A DNA stretch of 64,000 bases from Streptomyces sp. R21 (GCF_041051975.1 NZ_CP163435.1:6179001-6243000), one strand, 5' to 3'; numbered from the stretch's first letter, positions 33,566-43,015 are shown. Program-made: numbers and translations. Notes: a model not told the origin generated them from the sequence alone.

Positions 33566-34516
33566 ATGCGCTACGACTCCCCGCTGGCCGCGGTGGGCAA
33601 CACCCCCCTGGTGCGCCTGCCGCGGCTCTCGCCGTCCGACGACGTCCGGATCTGGGCGAAGCTCGAGGACCGCAACCCGACCGGCTCGGTCAAGGACCGC
33701 CCGGCCCTGCACATGATCGAGCAGGCGGAGAAGGACGGCCGCCTGACGCCGGGCTGCACGATCCTGGAGCCGACGAGCGGCAACACCGGCATCTCCCTCG
33801 CCATGGCGGCCAAGCTCAAGGGCTACCGCATGGTGTGCGTGATGCCCGAGAACACCTCGCAGGAACGCCGCGAGCTGCTCGCCATGTGGGGCGCCGAGAT
33901 CATCCCCAGCCCCGCCGCGGGCGGCTCCAACACCGCCGTCCGCGTCGCCAAGGAGCTCTCCGCCGAGCACCCGGACTGGGTGATGCTCTACCAGTACGGC
34001 AACCCGGACAACGCGGGCGCGCACTACGCGACGACGGGCCCGGAGATCCTCGCCGACCTCCCGTCGGTCACCCACTTCGTCGCCGGGCTCGGCACCACCG
34101 GCACCCTGATGGGCGTCGGCCGCTTCCTCCGCGAGAACAAGCCGGACGTCAAGATCGTCGCCGCGGAGCCGCGCTACGACGACCTGGTCTACGGCCTGCG
34201 CAACCTCGACGAGGGCTTCGTACCGGAGCTGTACGACGCCTCCGTCCTCACCACCCGCTTCTCCGTGGGCTCCGCCGACGCGGTCACCCGCACCCGTGAA
34301 CTCCTCCAGCAGGAGGGCATCTTCGCGGGCGTCTCCACCGGAGCCGCCCTGCACGCCGCGATCGGCGTCGGCAACAAGGCCGTCAAGGCGGGGGAGAGCG
34401 CCGACATCGTCTTCGTCGTGGCCGACGGCGGCTGGAAGTACCTGTCGACCGGCGTCTACACGGCGGCGACGACGGAGGAAGCGATCGAGACACTGCACGG
34501 ACAGCTCTGGGCGTAA
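33566..34516 (+). CDS. cysM: CysO-dependent cysteine synthase (PLP enzyme)
   Basis: A 316-residue fold-type II PLP enzyme. Lys43 in NPTGSVKDRPA binds PLP, EPTSGNTGISLA is the substrate loop, and GLGTTGTLMGV binds the PLP phosphate. The order with a CysO-like carrier and a JAMM peptidase indicates the M. tuberculosis CysM type, which uses O-phosphoserine and CysO-thiocarboxylate rather than sulfide. Two hairpins after the stop end the unit. Confidence 0.95.
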   Translation: MRYDSPLAAVGNTPLVRLPRLSPSDDVRIWAKLEDRNPTGSVKDRPALHMIEQAEKDGRLTPGCTILEPTSGNTGISLAMAAKLKGYRMVCVMPENTSQERRELLAMWGAEIIPSPAAGGSNTAVRVAKELSAEHPDWVMLYQYGNPDNAGAHYATTGPEILADLPSVTHFVAGLGTTGTLMGVGRFLRENKPDVKIVAAEPRYDDLVYGLRNLDEGFVPELYDASVLTTRFSVGSADAVTRTRELLQQEGIFAGVSTGAALHAAIGVGNKAVKAGESADIVFVVADGGWKYLSTGVYTAATTEEAIETLHGQLWA

Positions 34517-34563
34517 GAGCCTGCGTCACAGGCTCTGAGGGTCTGGGGCCCGGCCCCAGACCC
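34516..34563 (+). terminator. Tandem hairpins after cysM
   Basis: An 8-bp stem AGAGCCTG/CAGGCTCT (34516-34536) overlapping the stop codon is followed by GGGTCTGGGG/CCCCAGACCC (34539-34563). They lie between convergent genes and probably terminate both. Confidence 0.8.
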
Positions 34564-34576
34564 CCCGCAGCTCCGA

Positions 34577-34969
34577 CTACGGCTTGCACACCTTCGTCAG
34601 CTCGCCCGCCGCGTCCGTGACCGGGCTGATGTCGGGCGTCTTGTCGCCGTTCTGCACGGCCGTACGGACGTTGTCGACGGCCGTGCTCAGATCGTCGACC
34701 GCCTTGTTCACATCGGTGTTGTCCGTCTTGTCGCCGATCTTGTCGAGGTTCTTCTCGATGGCGCTGAGGGACTCGTCGGTCTGCGTCGGGTCGTTCGACG
34801 CGTTCTCCACCGCCTGCTGGAGATCGGTGACGCTGTCGGCGATGGTCTCGGCGGTCTGGAAACAGTCCAGGGCCTTGTCGACCGCATCGCAGCCGACCAC
34901 CGCCGGTGCGGCGACGAGTGCGGCGACAACGGCGAATGCGGCGATACGGCGGCGGTGGCGCGAGGCCAT
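34577..34969 (-). CDS. Small secreted or lipoprotein of unknown function
   Basis: A 130-residue exported protein. The signal region FAVVAALVAAPAVVGCDAVD has a lipobox-like VVGC, so Cys27 could be lipidated. The mature part is short heptad-like helices rich in Asp/Thr (TDLQQAVENASNDPTQTDES and DKTDNTDVNKAVDDLSTAVD) with two further Cys (DCFQ and KVCKP) that could form a disulfide. GGGAGGGA precedes the ATG. Function unknown. Confidence 0.75.
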   Translation of the reverse strand: MASRHRRRIAAFAVVAALVAAPAVVGCDAVDKALDCFQTAETIADSVTDLQQAVENASNDPTQTDESLSAIEKNLDKIGDKTDNTDVNKAVDDLSTAVDNVRTAVQNGDKTPDISPVTDAAGELTKVCKP

Positions 34970-35054
34970 GGAACGGTCCCTCCCCGTGGGCATGCCAACG
35001 CAGGAAACGCGCGGACATGCATACATGCGGAATGCGGCGGTCAACGGAACGTCG

Positions 35055-35080
35055 GATCATGGATCCGCAGATCCATGATC
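35055..35080. terminator. Perfect palindromic hairpin between rph and the lipoprotein gene
   Basis: GATCATGGATC (35055-35065) and GATCCATGATC (35070-35080) form an 11-bp perfect stem with a CGCA loop, 58 bases after the rph stop on the minus strand. It may terminate rph. Unusually for this genome it is AT-rich and contains four GATC sites, so an operator role for the downstream lipoprotein gene is an alternative. Confidence 0.5.
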
Positions 35081-35138
35081 TCCAGCTCTACGGACGCACG
35101 GCTGGACCGTACGCCCGTACCCTTTAGAACGCGAAGAC

Positions 35139-35873
35139 TTATTCCGCGGTTGCCTCAAGAGCCGCCCGCTGAATGGCAGCCAGCTCGTCGCAGCCCGAAA
35201 CAGCCAGATCCAGCAGGGCGTTGAGTTCCTTGCGGTCGAACGGCTCGGCCTCCGCGGTGCCTTGAACCTCCACGAACCGCCCGTCGCCGGTGCAGACGAC
35301 GTTCATGTCGGTGTCGGCCCGCACATCCTCCTCGTAGCAGAGGTCCAGCAGCGGGACTCCGCCCACGATGCCGACGGAGACGGCGGAGACCGTGCCGGTC
35401 AGCGGCTGCCGGCCGGCCTTGACCAGCTTCTTGCCCTGCGCCCAGGCGACGGCGTCGGCGAGGGCGACATACGCCCCGGTGATCGCGGCGGTGCGGGTGC
35501 CGCCGTCGGCCTGGAGGACATCGCAGTCGAGGACGATCGTGTTCTCGCCGAGCGCCTTGTAGTCGATGACGGCGCGCAGCGAACGGCCGATGAGACGGCT
35601 GATTTCGTGCGTACGGCCGCCGATCTTGCCGCGCACGGACTCGCGGTCGCCGCGGGTGTTCGTGGCGCGCGGCAGCATCGAGTACTCCGCGGTGACCCAG
35701 CCCTCGCCGCTGCCCTTGCGCCAGCGCGGGACGCCCTCGGTGACGGAGGCGGTGCAGAAGACCTTCGTGTCACCGAAGGAGACGAGGACGGAGCCCTCGG
35801 CGTGCTTGCTCCAGCCACGCTGGACGGTGATGGGGCGGAGCTGTTCAGGGGTGCGGCCGTCGATTCGAGACAT
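35139..35873 (-). CDS. rph: Ribonuclease PH
   Basis: A 244-residue phosphorolytic 3'-5' exoribonuclease that trims tRNA 3' ends. MSRIDGRTPEQLRPITVQRG, MLPRATNTRGDRES and RTHEISRLIGRSLRAV are near-invariant RNase PH segments, and DCDVLQADGGTRTAAITGA contains catalytic acidic residues. Length is standard. In many actinobacteria rph is paired with rdgB; here rdgB is 5 kb away with the GlcNAc PTS genes between. Confidence 0.97.
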   Translation of the reverse strand: MSRIDGRTPEQLRPITVQRGWSKHAEGSVLVSFGDTKVFCTASVTEGVPRWRKGSGEGWVTAEYSMLPRATNTRGDRESVRGKIGGRTHEISRLIGRSLRAVIDYKALGENTIVLDCDVLQADGGTRTAAITGAYVALADAVAWAQGKKLVKAGRQPLTGTVSAVSVGIVGGVPLLDLCYEEDVRADTDMNVVCTGDGRFVEVQGTAEAEPFDRKELNALLDLAVSGCDELAAIQRAALEATAE

Positions 35874-35952
35874 GCCGCTGAGCCTAGCCGCACATGGGTG
35901 AGGGGCCGCCTCCGGTTGCCGAAGGGGCCCCTCAGGGGTGAGCGTCAGACAC

Positions 35953-36186
35953 TCACATCATGTCTTCGATGTCCGCCGCGATCGGGTCGGCGTCCGTGCC
36001 GATCACGACCTGGATCGCCGTGCCCATCTTGACGACGCCGTGCGCGCCCGCGGCCTTCAGGGCGGCCTCGTCGACCTTGCTCGCGTCGATGACCTCGGTG
36101 CGCAGCCGGGTGATGCAGCCCTCGACCTCTTCGATGTTGTCGATCCCGCCGAGTCCGGCAACGATCTTCTCAGCCTTGGTGGCCAT
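35953..36186 (-). CDS. nagF: PTS EIIB component, N-acetylglucosamine type
   Basis: A 77-residue stand-alone EIIB domain. The phosphorylated Cys is Cys24 in EEVEGCITRLRTEV, the signature of glucose/GlcNAc EIIB. It passes phosphate to sugar bound by the EIIC proteins encoded nearby. The gene is divergent from nagE1 with a DasR-type dre box between them, matching the nagF-nagE1-nagE2 arrangement known in S. coelicolor. Confidence 0.93.
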   Translation of the reverse strand: MATKAEKIVAGLGGIDNIEEVEGCITRLRTEVIDASKVDEAALKAAGAHGVVKMGTAIQVVIGTDADPIAADIEDMM

Positions 36187-36303
36187 GTCTTACTCCCTGA
36201 TCCGAACCGCTTTGTCGCAGTAACCCACAGTTGGCCCATCTTCGCGAGCGGTCATGTCGCAGGTGCCGAATGATGGCGTTCACGACAGCGCGACCGTCCT
36301 TCA

Positions 36304-36319
36304 ACTGGTCTACACCACC
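36304..36319. promoter_or_regulatory. DasR-responsive element (dre) between nagF and nagE1
   Basis: ACTGGTCTACACCACC closely fits the published dre consensus (ACTGGTCTAGACCACT). The GntR-type repressor DasR, relieved by glucosamine-6-phosphate, would bind here and control both divergent genes. Confidence 0.85.
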
Positions 36320-36360
36320 TGACGGGCGGTCGCCAAACCGGCCCTGCCCGGAGGACGCCC

Positions 36361-37647
36361 ATGAGTGCCGACAGCGCCGTCTCACCCGCGCGCGCCCGCT
36401 GGAATACCGCCTTCCAAGGCCTGCAGAAGATGGGGCGGAGCCTCCAGCTGCCGATCGCCGTGCTGCCGGCCGCGGGCATTCTCAACCGGCTCGGCCAGCC
36501 GGACGTGTTCGGTGCGGACGGGCTGGGCTGGGACAACGTCTCCAAGGTGATGGGCGGCGCGGGCGGCGCGCTGCTCAGCGGCAACCTCGGGCTGCCCATG
36601 CTGTTCTGTGTGGGCGTGGCCATCGGCATGGCGAAGAAGGCGGACGGCTCCACCGCGCTCGCGGCGGTCGCGGGTTTCCTCGTCTACTACAACGTGCTGC
36701 GCCAGTTCCCGGAGGATTGCCCGTCCGGCTCCGTGGAGGTCAAACTCGGCTGCCAGGCGGCCGACAACTCCGTCGCGGAGTTCACGTATCAGAATCCCGG
36801 GGTTTTCGGCGGCATCGTCATCGGGCTGCTGGCGGCGTACTTCTGGCAGCGCTACCACCGTACGAAGCTGGTGGACTGGCTGGGCTTCTTCAACGGCCGC
36901 CGACTGGTGCCGATCATCATGGCGTTCGTGGCGATGGCGTTCGCCTCGCTCTGCGTGTGGGCGTGGCCGCCGATCGGTGACGGTCTGGAGAATTTCAGCG
37001 ACTGGCTTTCGGGGCTGGGGGCCTGGGGAGCGGGCGTCTTCGGCCTGGCCAACCGGGCGCTGCTGGTGATCGGGTTGCACCAGTTCCTGAACGTGCCCAT
37101 CTGGTTCCAGTTCGGCAGTTACACCAAGCCCAACGGCGAGATCGTGCACGGCGACATCAACATGTTCCTGGCGGGCGACCCGAACGCGGGCCAGTTCACC
37201 TCCGGGTTCTTCCCCATCATGATGTTCGCGCTGCCGGCCGCCGCGCTCGCCATCACGCATTGTGCAAAGCCCCATCGACGCAAGGAGATTGGCGGTCTGA
37301 TGCTTTCAGTGGCGCTGACCTCGTTCGTCACGGGCATCACCGAACCGATCGAGTACTCCTTCCTGTTCGTCGCGCCGGTGCTGTTCGTGATCCACGCGCT
37401 GCTCACCGGTGTCTCGATGGCGGTGACTTGGGGCCTGGGTGTGCACGACGGCTTCAGTTTCTCGGCCGGTCTGATCGACTACGTGATCAACTGGAACCTG
37501 GCGACCAAACCCTGGGCGATGATCCCGATCGGGTTGTGCTTCGCGGCCGTGTATTACGCGATCTTCCGCTTCGCGATCACCAAGTTCGACCTCAAGACTC
37601 CCGGACGGGAGCCGGAGGACGAGGTGGAGGACACCACCAAGGCGTAG
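36361..37647 (+). CDS. nagE1: PTS EIIC permease, N-acetylglucosamine type
   Basis: A 428-residue EIIC with about 10 membrane segments. LQLPIAVLPAAGILNRLG, NRALLVIGLHQFLNVPIWF and LTSFVTGITEPIEYSFLFVA are diagnostic of the glucose/GlcNAc EIIC family, including the conserved His and Glu of the sugar site. It has no fused EIIB or EIIA; EIIB is nagF. GGAGGA precedes the ATG. Expression is probably DasR-controlled through the dre at 36304. Confidence 0.92.
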   Translation: MSADSAVSPARARWNTAFQGLQKMGRSLQLPIAVLPAAGILNRLGQPDVFGADGLGWDNVSKVMGGAGGALLSGNLGLPMLFCVGVAIGMAKKADGSTALAAVAGFLVYYNVLRQFPEDCPSGSVEVKLGCQAADNSVAEFTYQNPGVFGGIVIGLLAAYFWQRYHRTKLVDWLGFFNGRRLVPIIMAFVAMAFASLCVWAWPPIGDGLENFSDWLSGLGAWGAGVFGLANRALLVIGLHQFLNVPIWFQFGSYTKPNGEIVHGDINMFLAGDPNAGQFTSGFFPIMMFALPAAALAITHCAKPHRRKEIGGLMLSVALTSFVTGITEPIEYSFLFVAPVLFVIHALLTGVSMAVTWGLGVHDGFSFSAGLIDYVINWNLATKPWAMIPIGLCFAAVYYAIFRFAITKFDLKTPGREPEDEVEDTTKA

Positions 37648-37681
37648 CCACCACCGCCGTACGGGCATCACGGCATCCCCA

Positions 37682-37719
37682 CGAAGGGCCCTCGGACCAG
37701 CCGGTCCGAGGGCCCTTCG
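37682..37719 (+). terminator. Terminator of nagE1
   Basis: A perfect 17-bp stem (37682-37698 with 37703-37719) around a 4-base loop, 34 bases after the stop. Confidence 0.9.
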
Positions 37720-37822
37720 GTGTGATCCGAGGGGCCCTTAGGCATGAAGGGAGCCGAATCCTCCGTTTATGGCCCAGGCCACAAAATTCGTGGGTTCCTT
37801 ATCCAGCCTTCACCGTGCTACA

Positions 37823-37855
37823 ACAGGTCTACACCACTCAGTGGTGTAGACCACG
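37823..37855. promoter_or_regulatory. Double DasR site (two overlapping dre boxes) upstream of nagE2
   Basis: ACAGGTCTACACCACT (37823-37838) and AGTGGTGTAGACCACG (37840-37855) are two dre-like boxes in opposite orientation. Together they form a perfect 13-bp inverted repeat with a single-base centre (37826-37852). They lie 85 bases upstream of the nagE2 start. Confidence 0.88.
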
Positions 37856-37939
37856 CGGCGCCGACCGCGTTCCATCCGAGACGCCGCCGTCCACCCTTTT
37901 CCCTGTCCCCAGGCGGCGCCTTGCCCCCTGGAGGAAGTT

Positions 37940-39205
<1,266 letters not shown>

Positions 39206-39214
39206 CCCCGCCGC

Positions 39215-39270
39215 ACATACGGGCGAAGGCCCCCGGAACCGACAGGGTCCGGGGGCCTTCGCCCGTATGT
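39215..39270. terminator. Bidirectional terminator after nagE2
   Basis: A perfect 23-bp stem (39215-39237 with 39248-39270) and 10-base loop between the convergent nagE2 and metallo-hydrolase genes. Confidence 0.92.
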
Positions 39271-39284
39271 CTGCGTGCGTCCGC

Positions 39285-40037
39285 TCAGATCTCGTACGAC
39301 ACCCGAGGCGCCGCCAGCTCCACCGGACCCGCGAACGCGGTCCGCGCGTCCGCCAGATTGATCTGCGGGTCCGTCCACGGCGGGATGTGCGTCAGCACCA
39401 GCCGACGCGCCCCGGCACGGGCCGCCGTCTCGCCCGCCTCAAGGCCGTTGAGATGCAGATCCGCAATGTTCTCCTTGCCGTGCGTGAACGCCGCCTCGCA
39501 CAGGAACAGATCGGTGTCCCGGGCGAGTTCGTCCAGAGCCTCGCTCACGCCCGTGTCCCCGGAGTACGTGAGCGACCTCCCACCGTGCTCCACCCGGATG
39601 CCGTACGCCTCCACAGGGTGGCGCACCTTCTCCGTGTGCACGGTGAACGGACCGATCTCGAACGTACCCGGCTTGACCGTGTGGAAGTCGAAGACCTCAC
39701 TCATCGAGGAGGCCGAAGGAGTGTCCGCGTACGCGGTGGTCAGACGCTGCTCCGTGCCCTCGGGCCCATAGACCGGGATCGGAGCGGCACGGCCGCCGTC
39801 GTGGCGGTAGTAGCGCGCGACGAAATACGCGCACATGTCGATGCAGTGGTCGGCGTGCAGATGGCTGAGGAAGATCGCGTCGAGGTCGTAGAGACCGCAG
39901 TGGCGCTGCAACTCGCCAAGGGCACCATTGCCCATGTCGAGAAGCAGCCGGAAGCCGTCGGCCTCGACGAGGTAGCTCGAGCAGGCCGATTCCGCGGACG
40001 GGAACGACCCCGAGCAGCCGACGACGGTGAGCTTCAT
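39285..40037 (-). CDS. Metallo-beta-lactamase-fold hydrolase (RNase Z/phosphodiesterase-like)
   Basis: A 250-residue enzyme. MKLTVVGCSGSFPS at the start, the zinc motif HLHADHCID, a second ligand in YSGDTGVS and a terminal His in LVLTHIPPW match the RNase Z-like branch of the MBL fold. The substrate may be a cyclic nucleotide or RNA; the short length (RNase Z is about 300) and lack of an exosite arm favour a small-molecule or general phosphodiesterase. It faces the nag genes but has no obvious link to them. Confidence 0.88.
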   Translation of the reverse strand: MKLTVVGCSGSFPSAESACSSYLVEADGFRLLLDMGNGALGELQRHCGLYDLDAIFLSHLHADHCIDMCAYFVARYYRHDGGRAAPIPVYGPEGTEQRLTTAYADTPSASSMSEVFDFHTVKPGTFEIGPFTVHTEKVRHPVEAYGIRVEHGGRSLTYSGDTGVSEALDELARDTDLFLCEAAFTHGKENIADLHLNGLEAGETAARAGARRLVLTHIPPWTDPQINLADARTAFAGPVELAAPRVSYEI

Positions 40038-40353
40038 AAAGCTGGAACCTCCGCGCTGGCAGGAAGTGCACAGAGCAGATGCGGTGACCGGGAACCCGGA
40101 GCATGTACTCGGAGCAGATGTGGGAACGGGGGTCGTGCGGTCCGTCGAGCGTAAGGCGCAAAAGGGCCGGTCGCTCCTCTGCCAGGGGCCGTTGTGGGCG
40201 AACTCACCTGAGCTGTCACCGGTTCGGATGGATCGAACGAACACAGGCACGGACGGGTACTCCGGCCGCGGAAGCGGACGCAGAAGCGGAAGCGCCGGAT
40301 GACGTACAAACAGACGGGAAGCGAACGCGCGTACCCGCCGGTACCTTCTTGGT
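40038..40353. other. Intergenic region between the MBL hydrolase and PemK-like genes
   Basis: About 316 bases of divergent promoter space. No frame shows good codon bias. A short GCGGAAGCGGACGCAGAAGC repeat lies near 40270. TACCTT at 40342-40347 is a probable -10 for the next gene. Confidence 0.4.
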
Positions 40354-40803
40354 ATGGACACGTCCTGGTGGCTCGCGCTCGCGGCCGTCGTGCTGCTCGC
40401 ACTCGTCGCGACCCTCGTCGACGGCTGGGGACGACGCGGCCGCCGACCGTCCGCCCGCACCCGCCCGCCGGGCCGCCCCCGGCAGCGCGGCGCCCGGCCG
40501 CAGCCCGCCGAGATCTGGTGGGCGAACGTCCCCTATGAGGACGGCCCCGGCGTGAAGGACCGACCCTGCCTCGTTCTGAACGTACGTGGCGACCGCGCCA
40601 CCGTTGCCAAGATCACCAGCAAGTACCACGACGAACGCGCCGGAGTGATCCCCCTGCCCCCCGGAGCCGTGGGCGACGCCCACGGCCGCGCCAGCTTCCT
40701 CGAAACGGACGAACTCCGCGACGTACCCCTCTGGGACTTCCGCCGCCGCGTCGGCGTGGTCGACCCGGTCCTGTGGGACCAGGTCCGCTACCTGGCGGGA
40801 TAG
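40354..40803 (+). CDS. Membrane-anchored PemK/MazF-like protein
   Basis: A 149-residue protein. An N-terminal membrane segment (WWLALAAVVLLALVATLVDG) and a basic Arg/Pro linker (25-50) are followed by a PemK/MazF-type barrel: PAEIWWANVPYEDGPGVKDR then PCLVLNVRGDRATVAKITS. The Arg after the loop (KDRPCLVL) corresponds to a conserved catalytic-loop position of MazF endoribonucleases. No antitoxin gene is adjacent, and a membrane anchor is unusual for a ribosome-linked toxin, so it may not be a toxin. TACCTT 6 bases before the ATG suggests a leaderless mRNA. Confidence 0.75.
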   Translation: MDTSWWLALAAVVLLALVATLVDGWGRRGRRPSARTRPPGRPRQRGARPQPAEIWWANVPYEDGPGVKDRPCLVLNVRGDRATVAKITSKYHDERAGVIPLPPGAVGDAHGRASFLETDELRDVPLWDFRRRVGVVDPVLWDQVRYLAG

Positions 40804-40858
40804 CCGCCGGTACGCGGGTGCCGTGAGAGGCACCGCCCCTCCTCGGGATACTGGTCCC

Positions 40859-41461
40859 ATGACCCGCCTGATCCTCGCCACCCGCAACGCCGGAAAGATC
40901 ACCGAGCTGCACGCGATCCTCGCCGACGCCGGCCTCCCGCACGAACTCGTCGGCGCCGACGCCTACCCCGACATCCCCGACGTCAAGGAAACCGGCGTCA
41001 CCTTCGCCGAGAACGCCCTCCTCAAGGCCCACGCCCTCGCCCAGGCCACCGGCCTCCCGGCGATCGCCGACGACTCGGGCCTGTGCGTCGACGTCCTCAA
41101 CGGCGCGCCGGGCATCTTCTCCGCCCGCTGGGCAGGAAAGCACGGCGACGACCGAGCCAACCTGGACCTTCTCCTGGCCCAACTGTCGGACATCGCCGAC
41201 GAGCACCGGGGCGCCCATTTCGCGTGCGCGGCAGCACTCGCCCTCCCGGACGGCACGGAGCGGGTCGTCGAGGGCCAACTCCGCGGAACCCTGCGCCACG
41301 CCCCCACCGGCACGAACGGCTTCGGCTACGACCCGATCCTCCAGCCGGAGGGCGACACGCGAACGTGCGCCGAGCTGACCCCGGCCGAGAAGAACGCGAT
41401 CAGCCATCGGGGGAAGGCGTTCCGGGCGTTGGCGCCGGTCGTAAGGGAGTTGCTCGGCTAG
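40859..41461 (+). CDS. rdgB: XTP/dITP pyrophosphatase
   Basis: A 200-residue Ham1/RdgB nucleotide-pool cleaner. ILATRNAGKITEL binds the nucleotide, GVTFAENALLKAHA and ADDSGLCVDVLNGAPGIFSA are hallmark segments, and TGTNGFGYDPIL with LTPAEKNAISHRGKAF complete the site. It hydrolyses non-canonical purine triphosphates. GATACT lies 6 bases before the ATG. A tRNA-Leu gene converges from the other side. Confidence 0.96.
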   Translation: MTRLILATRNAGKITELHAILADAGLPHELVGADAYPDIPDVKETGVTFAENALLKAHALAQATGLPAIADDSGLCVDVLNGAPGIFSARWAGKHGDDRANLDLLLAQLSDIADEHRGAHFACAAALALPDGTERVVEGQLRGTLRHAPTGTNGFGYDPILQPEGDTRTCAELTPAEKNAISHRGKAFRALAPVVRELLG

Positions 41462-41491
41462 GCGCTCAACGCGCTCAGGCGCACAAGGCGC

Positions 41492-41578
41492 TGGTGCGGC
41501 CGGAGGGACTCGAACCCTCACGGGAGTTACCCCACTGGGACCTAAACCCAGCGTGACTGCCAATTCCACCACGGCCGC
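41492..41578 (-). tRNA. tRNA-Leu (UAG)
   Basis: On the minus strand the acceptor GCGGCCG pairs with CGGCCGC, the discriminator is A, and CCA is encoded (41492-41494). The anticodon stem CTGGG/CCCAG holds TTTAGGT, giving anticodon UAG. A long variable arm is present, as required for a class II tRNA. Confidence 0.94.
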
Positions 41579-41583
41579 CCGAT

Positions 41584-41613
41584 GCTGCCCGGCCATGCTA
41601 TCGGCCGGGCAGC
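41584..41613 (-). terminator. Terminator of bcp
   Basis: An 11-bp stem GCTGCCCGGCC/GGCCGGGCAGC with an 8-base loop, 4 bases past the bcp stop on the minus strand and just upstream of the tRNA-Leu gene. Confidence 0.75.
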
Positions 41614-41617
41614 GCCC

Positions 41618-42085
41618 TCAGATCCCCAGATCCTTGATGATCTTCGCCACGTGGCCCGTCGCCCGCACGTTGTACAGGGCGCGTTCGACCTTGCCCTGCT
41701 CGTCCACGATGACCGTGGAGCGGATGACGCCCATGTACGTCTTGCCGTAGTTCTTCTTCTCGCCGTAGGCGGCGTAGGCCTCGGTGACGGTCTTCTCGGG
41801 GTCGGCCAGCAGGGTGACCTTGAGGGACTCCTTCTCGCGGAACTTGGCGAGCTTTTCGGGCTTGTCGGGGGAGATGCCGATGACGTCGTAGCCCGCGCCC
41901 GCCAGCACCTCCAGGTTGTCCGTGAAGTCGCAGGCCTGCTTGGTGCACCCGGGGGTGAGGGCGGCGGGGTAGAAGTAGACGATGACCTTGCGGCCCTTGT
42001 GGTCGGCGAGGGAGACCTCGTTGCCGTCGGCGTCGGGCAGGGTGAAGGCGGGGGCGGTGTCGCCGGGCTGGAGTCGCTCGCTCAT
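41618..42085 (-). CDS. bcp: Thioredoxin-dependent peroxiredoxin (Bcp/PrxQ)
   Basis: A 155-residue atypical 2-Cys peroxiredoxin. The peroxidatic Cys47 and resolving Cys52 lie in LTPGCTKQACDF with the typical 4-residue spacing. VIGISPDKPEKLAKF and the C-terminal YGKTYMGVIRSTVIVDEQG are standard. It reduces hydroperoxides in the cytosol using thioredoxin. It is divergent from a DUF3618 gene. Confidence 0.96.
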   Translation of the reverse strand: MSERLQPGDTAPAFTLPDADGNEVSLADHKGRKVIVYFYPAALTPGCTKQACDFTDNLEVLAGAGYDVIGISPDKPEKLAKFREKESLKVTLLADPEKTVTEAYAAYGEKKNYGKTYMGVIRSTVIVDEQGKVERALYNVRATGHVAKIIKDLGI

Positions 42086-42226
42086 CGGTACCTCACGTGG
42101 CCGGGTGGTGGGCTTGGTTACGGAACGAGCGTAATGGGGGTGCCGAGCGGTGCGTCGCGGCCCGAGCTGACAGACTGTCGAGGGCACAGAATCGGAAACA
42201 CAGGACACGACCACGGAGGCTGCGCG

Positions 42227-42565
42227 GTGTCGGATACGTCGAGAGCGTCGGATATCAGGACTCCGGCGGAGATCGAGGCGGACATCAAGCGCCGCCGTGA
42301 GGTGCTCGCCGATACGCTCGACGAGATCGGCGTGCGGGTGCACCCGAAGACGATCGTCGGCGACGCGAAGGCCAAGGTCGTCTCCAACATCGACCACACG
42401 CTCGGGCGTGCGTACGTCGGGGTCAACCGGGTCGTCAGCGAGGTGAAGGGCCAGCTCGTCACCGAGGAGGGCGCGCCGCGGCTGGAGCGCATCGTGCCGG
42501 TGGCGCTCGTCGTGGTGGGGGTCGTGGGGCTGCTCGCGGTGGGTTCGCGGCGGCGCAAGGGCTGA
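42227..42565 (+). CDS. DUF3618 membrane protein
   Basis: A 112-residue protein. TPAEIEADIKRRREVLADTL is the DUF3618 start. One C-terminal membrane segment (VPVALVVVGVVGLLAVG) precedes a basic tail RRRKG. A GGAGG ribosome site precedes the GTG. Small actinobacterial proteins of this family are of unknown function and often neighbour peroxiredoxin or phage-holin superfamily genes. Confidence 0.88.
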   Translation: MSDTSRASDIRTPAEIEADIKRRREVLADTLDEIGVRVHPKTIVGDAKAKVVSNIDHTLGRAYVGVNRVVSEVKGQLVTEEGAPRLERIVPVALVVVGVVGLLAVGSRRRKG

Positions 42566-42608
42566 CCCGGCCGCGTACGAAAGACGTTGAGGCAGGTAGG
42601 TTCGGGGC

Positions 42609-42965
42609 GTGAGCGCCAATCGGGACAAGCACAGCACCCATGACGACAAGTTGCCCATCCGCATGCTGCACGACCGTGTGCTGGTGCGGCAGGACGCCGC
42701 CGAGGGCGAGCGGCGTTCCGGCGGCGGCATCCTGATCCCCGCGACGGCGGCCGTCGGCCGGCGCCTCGCCTGGGCCGAGGTCGTCGCGGTCGGGCAGAAC
42801 GTGCGGACCGTCGAGCCGGGCGACCGCGTGCTGTACGACCCGGAGGACCGCGCCGAGGTCGAGGTGCGCGGCACCGCGTACGTGCTGATGCGTGAGCGCG
42901 ATCTGCACGCCGTGGCCGCGGACCGTTTCGAGGGGTCCGAGGACTCCACCGGGCTGTATCTGTAG
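42609..42965 (+). CDS. GroES-like co-chaperonin homologue
   Basis: A 118-residue GroES-fold protein. LPIRMLHDRVLVRQDAAEGE, SGGGILIPATA and PGDRVLYDPEDRAEVEVRG follow the Cpn10 pattern, but the mobile loop is altered and a 15-residue N-terminal extension is present. It is not the main groES (no groEL beside it). TAGGTT ends 6 bases before the GTG, so the transcript is probably leaderless. A terminator follows. Confidence 0.9.
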   Translation: MSANRDKHSTHDDKLPIRMLHDRVLVRQDAAEGERRSGGGILIPATAAVGRRLAWAEVVAVGQNVRTVEPGDRVLYDPEDRAEVEVRGTAYVLMRERDLHAVAADRFEGSEDSTGLYL

Positions 42966-42985
42966 CGGGATCCGCAGCGGGTTCC

Positions 42986-43015
42986 AGGGGCTGGTGGCCC
43001 TCGTCACCAGCCCCT
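42986..43015 (+). terminator. Terminator of the GroES-like gene
   Basis: An 11-bp stem AGGGGCTGGTG/CACCAGCCCCT with an 8-base loop followed by TTTGT. It separates the GroES-like gene from the riboswitch-controlled exporter. Confidence 0.85.

Noticed and set aside
40027..40302. A 91-codon plus-strand frame in the region before the PemK-like gene
   Set aside because: Poor third-position GC bias, no ribosome site and overlap with the start of the metallo-hydrolase gene.
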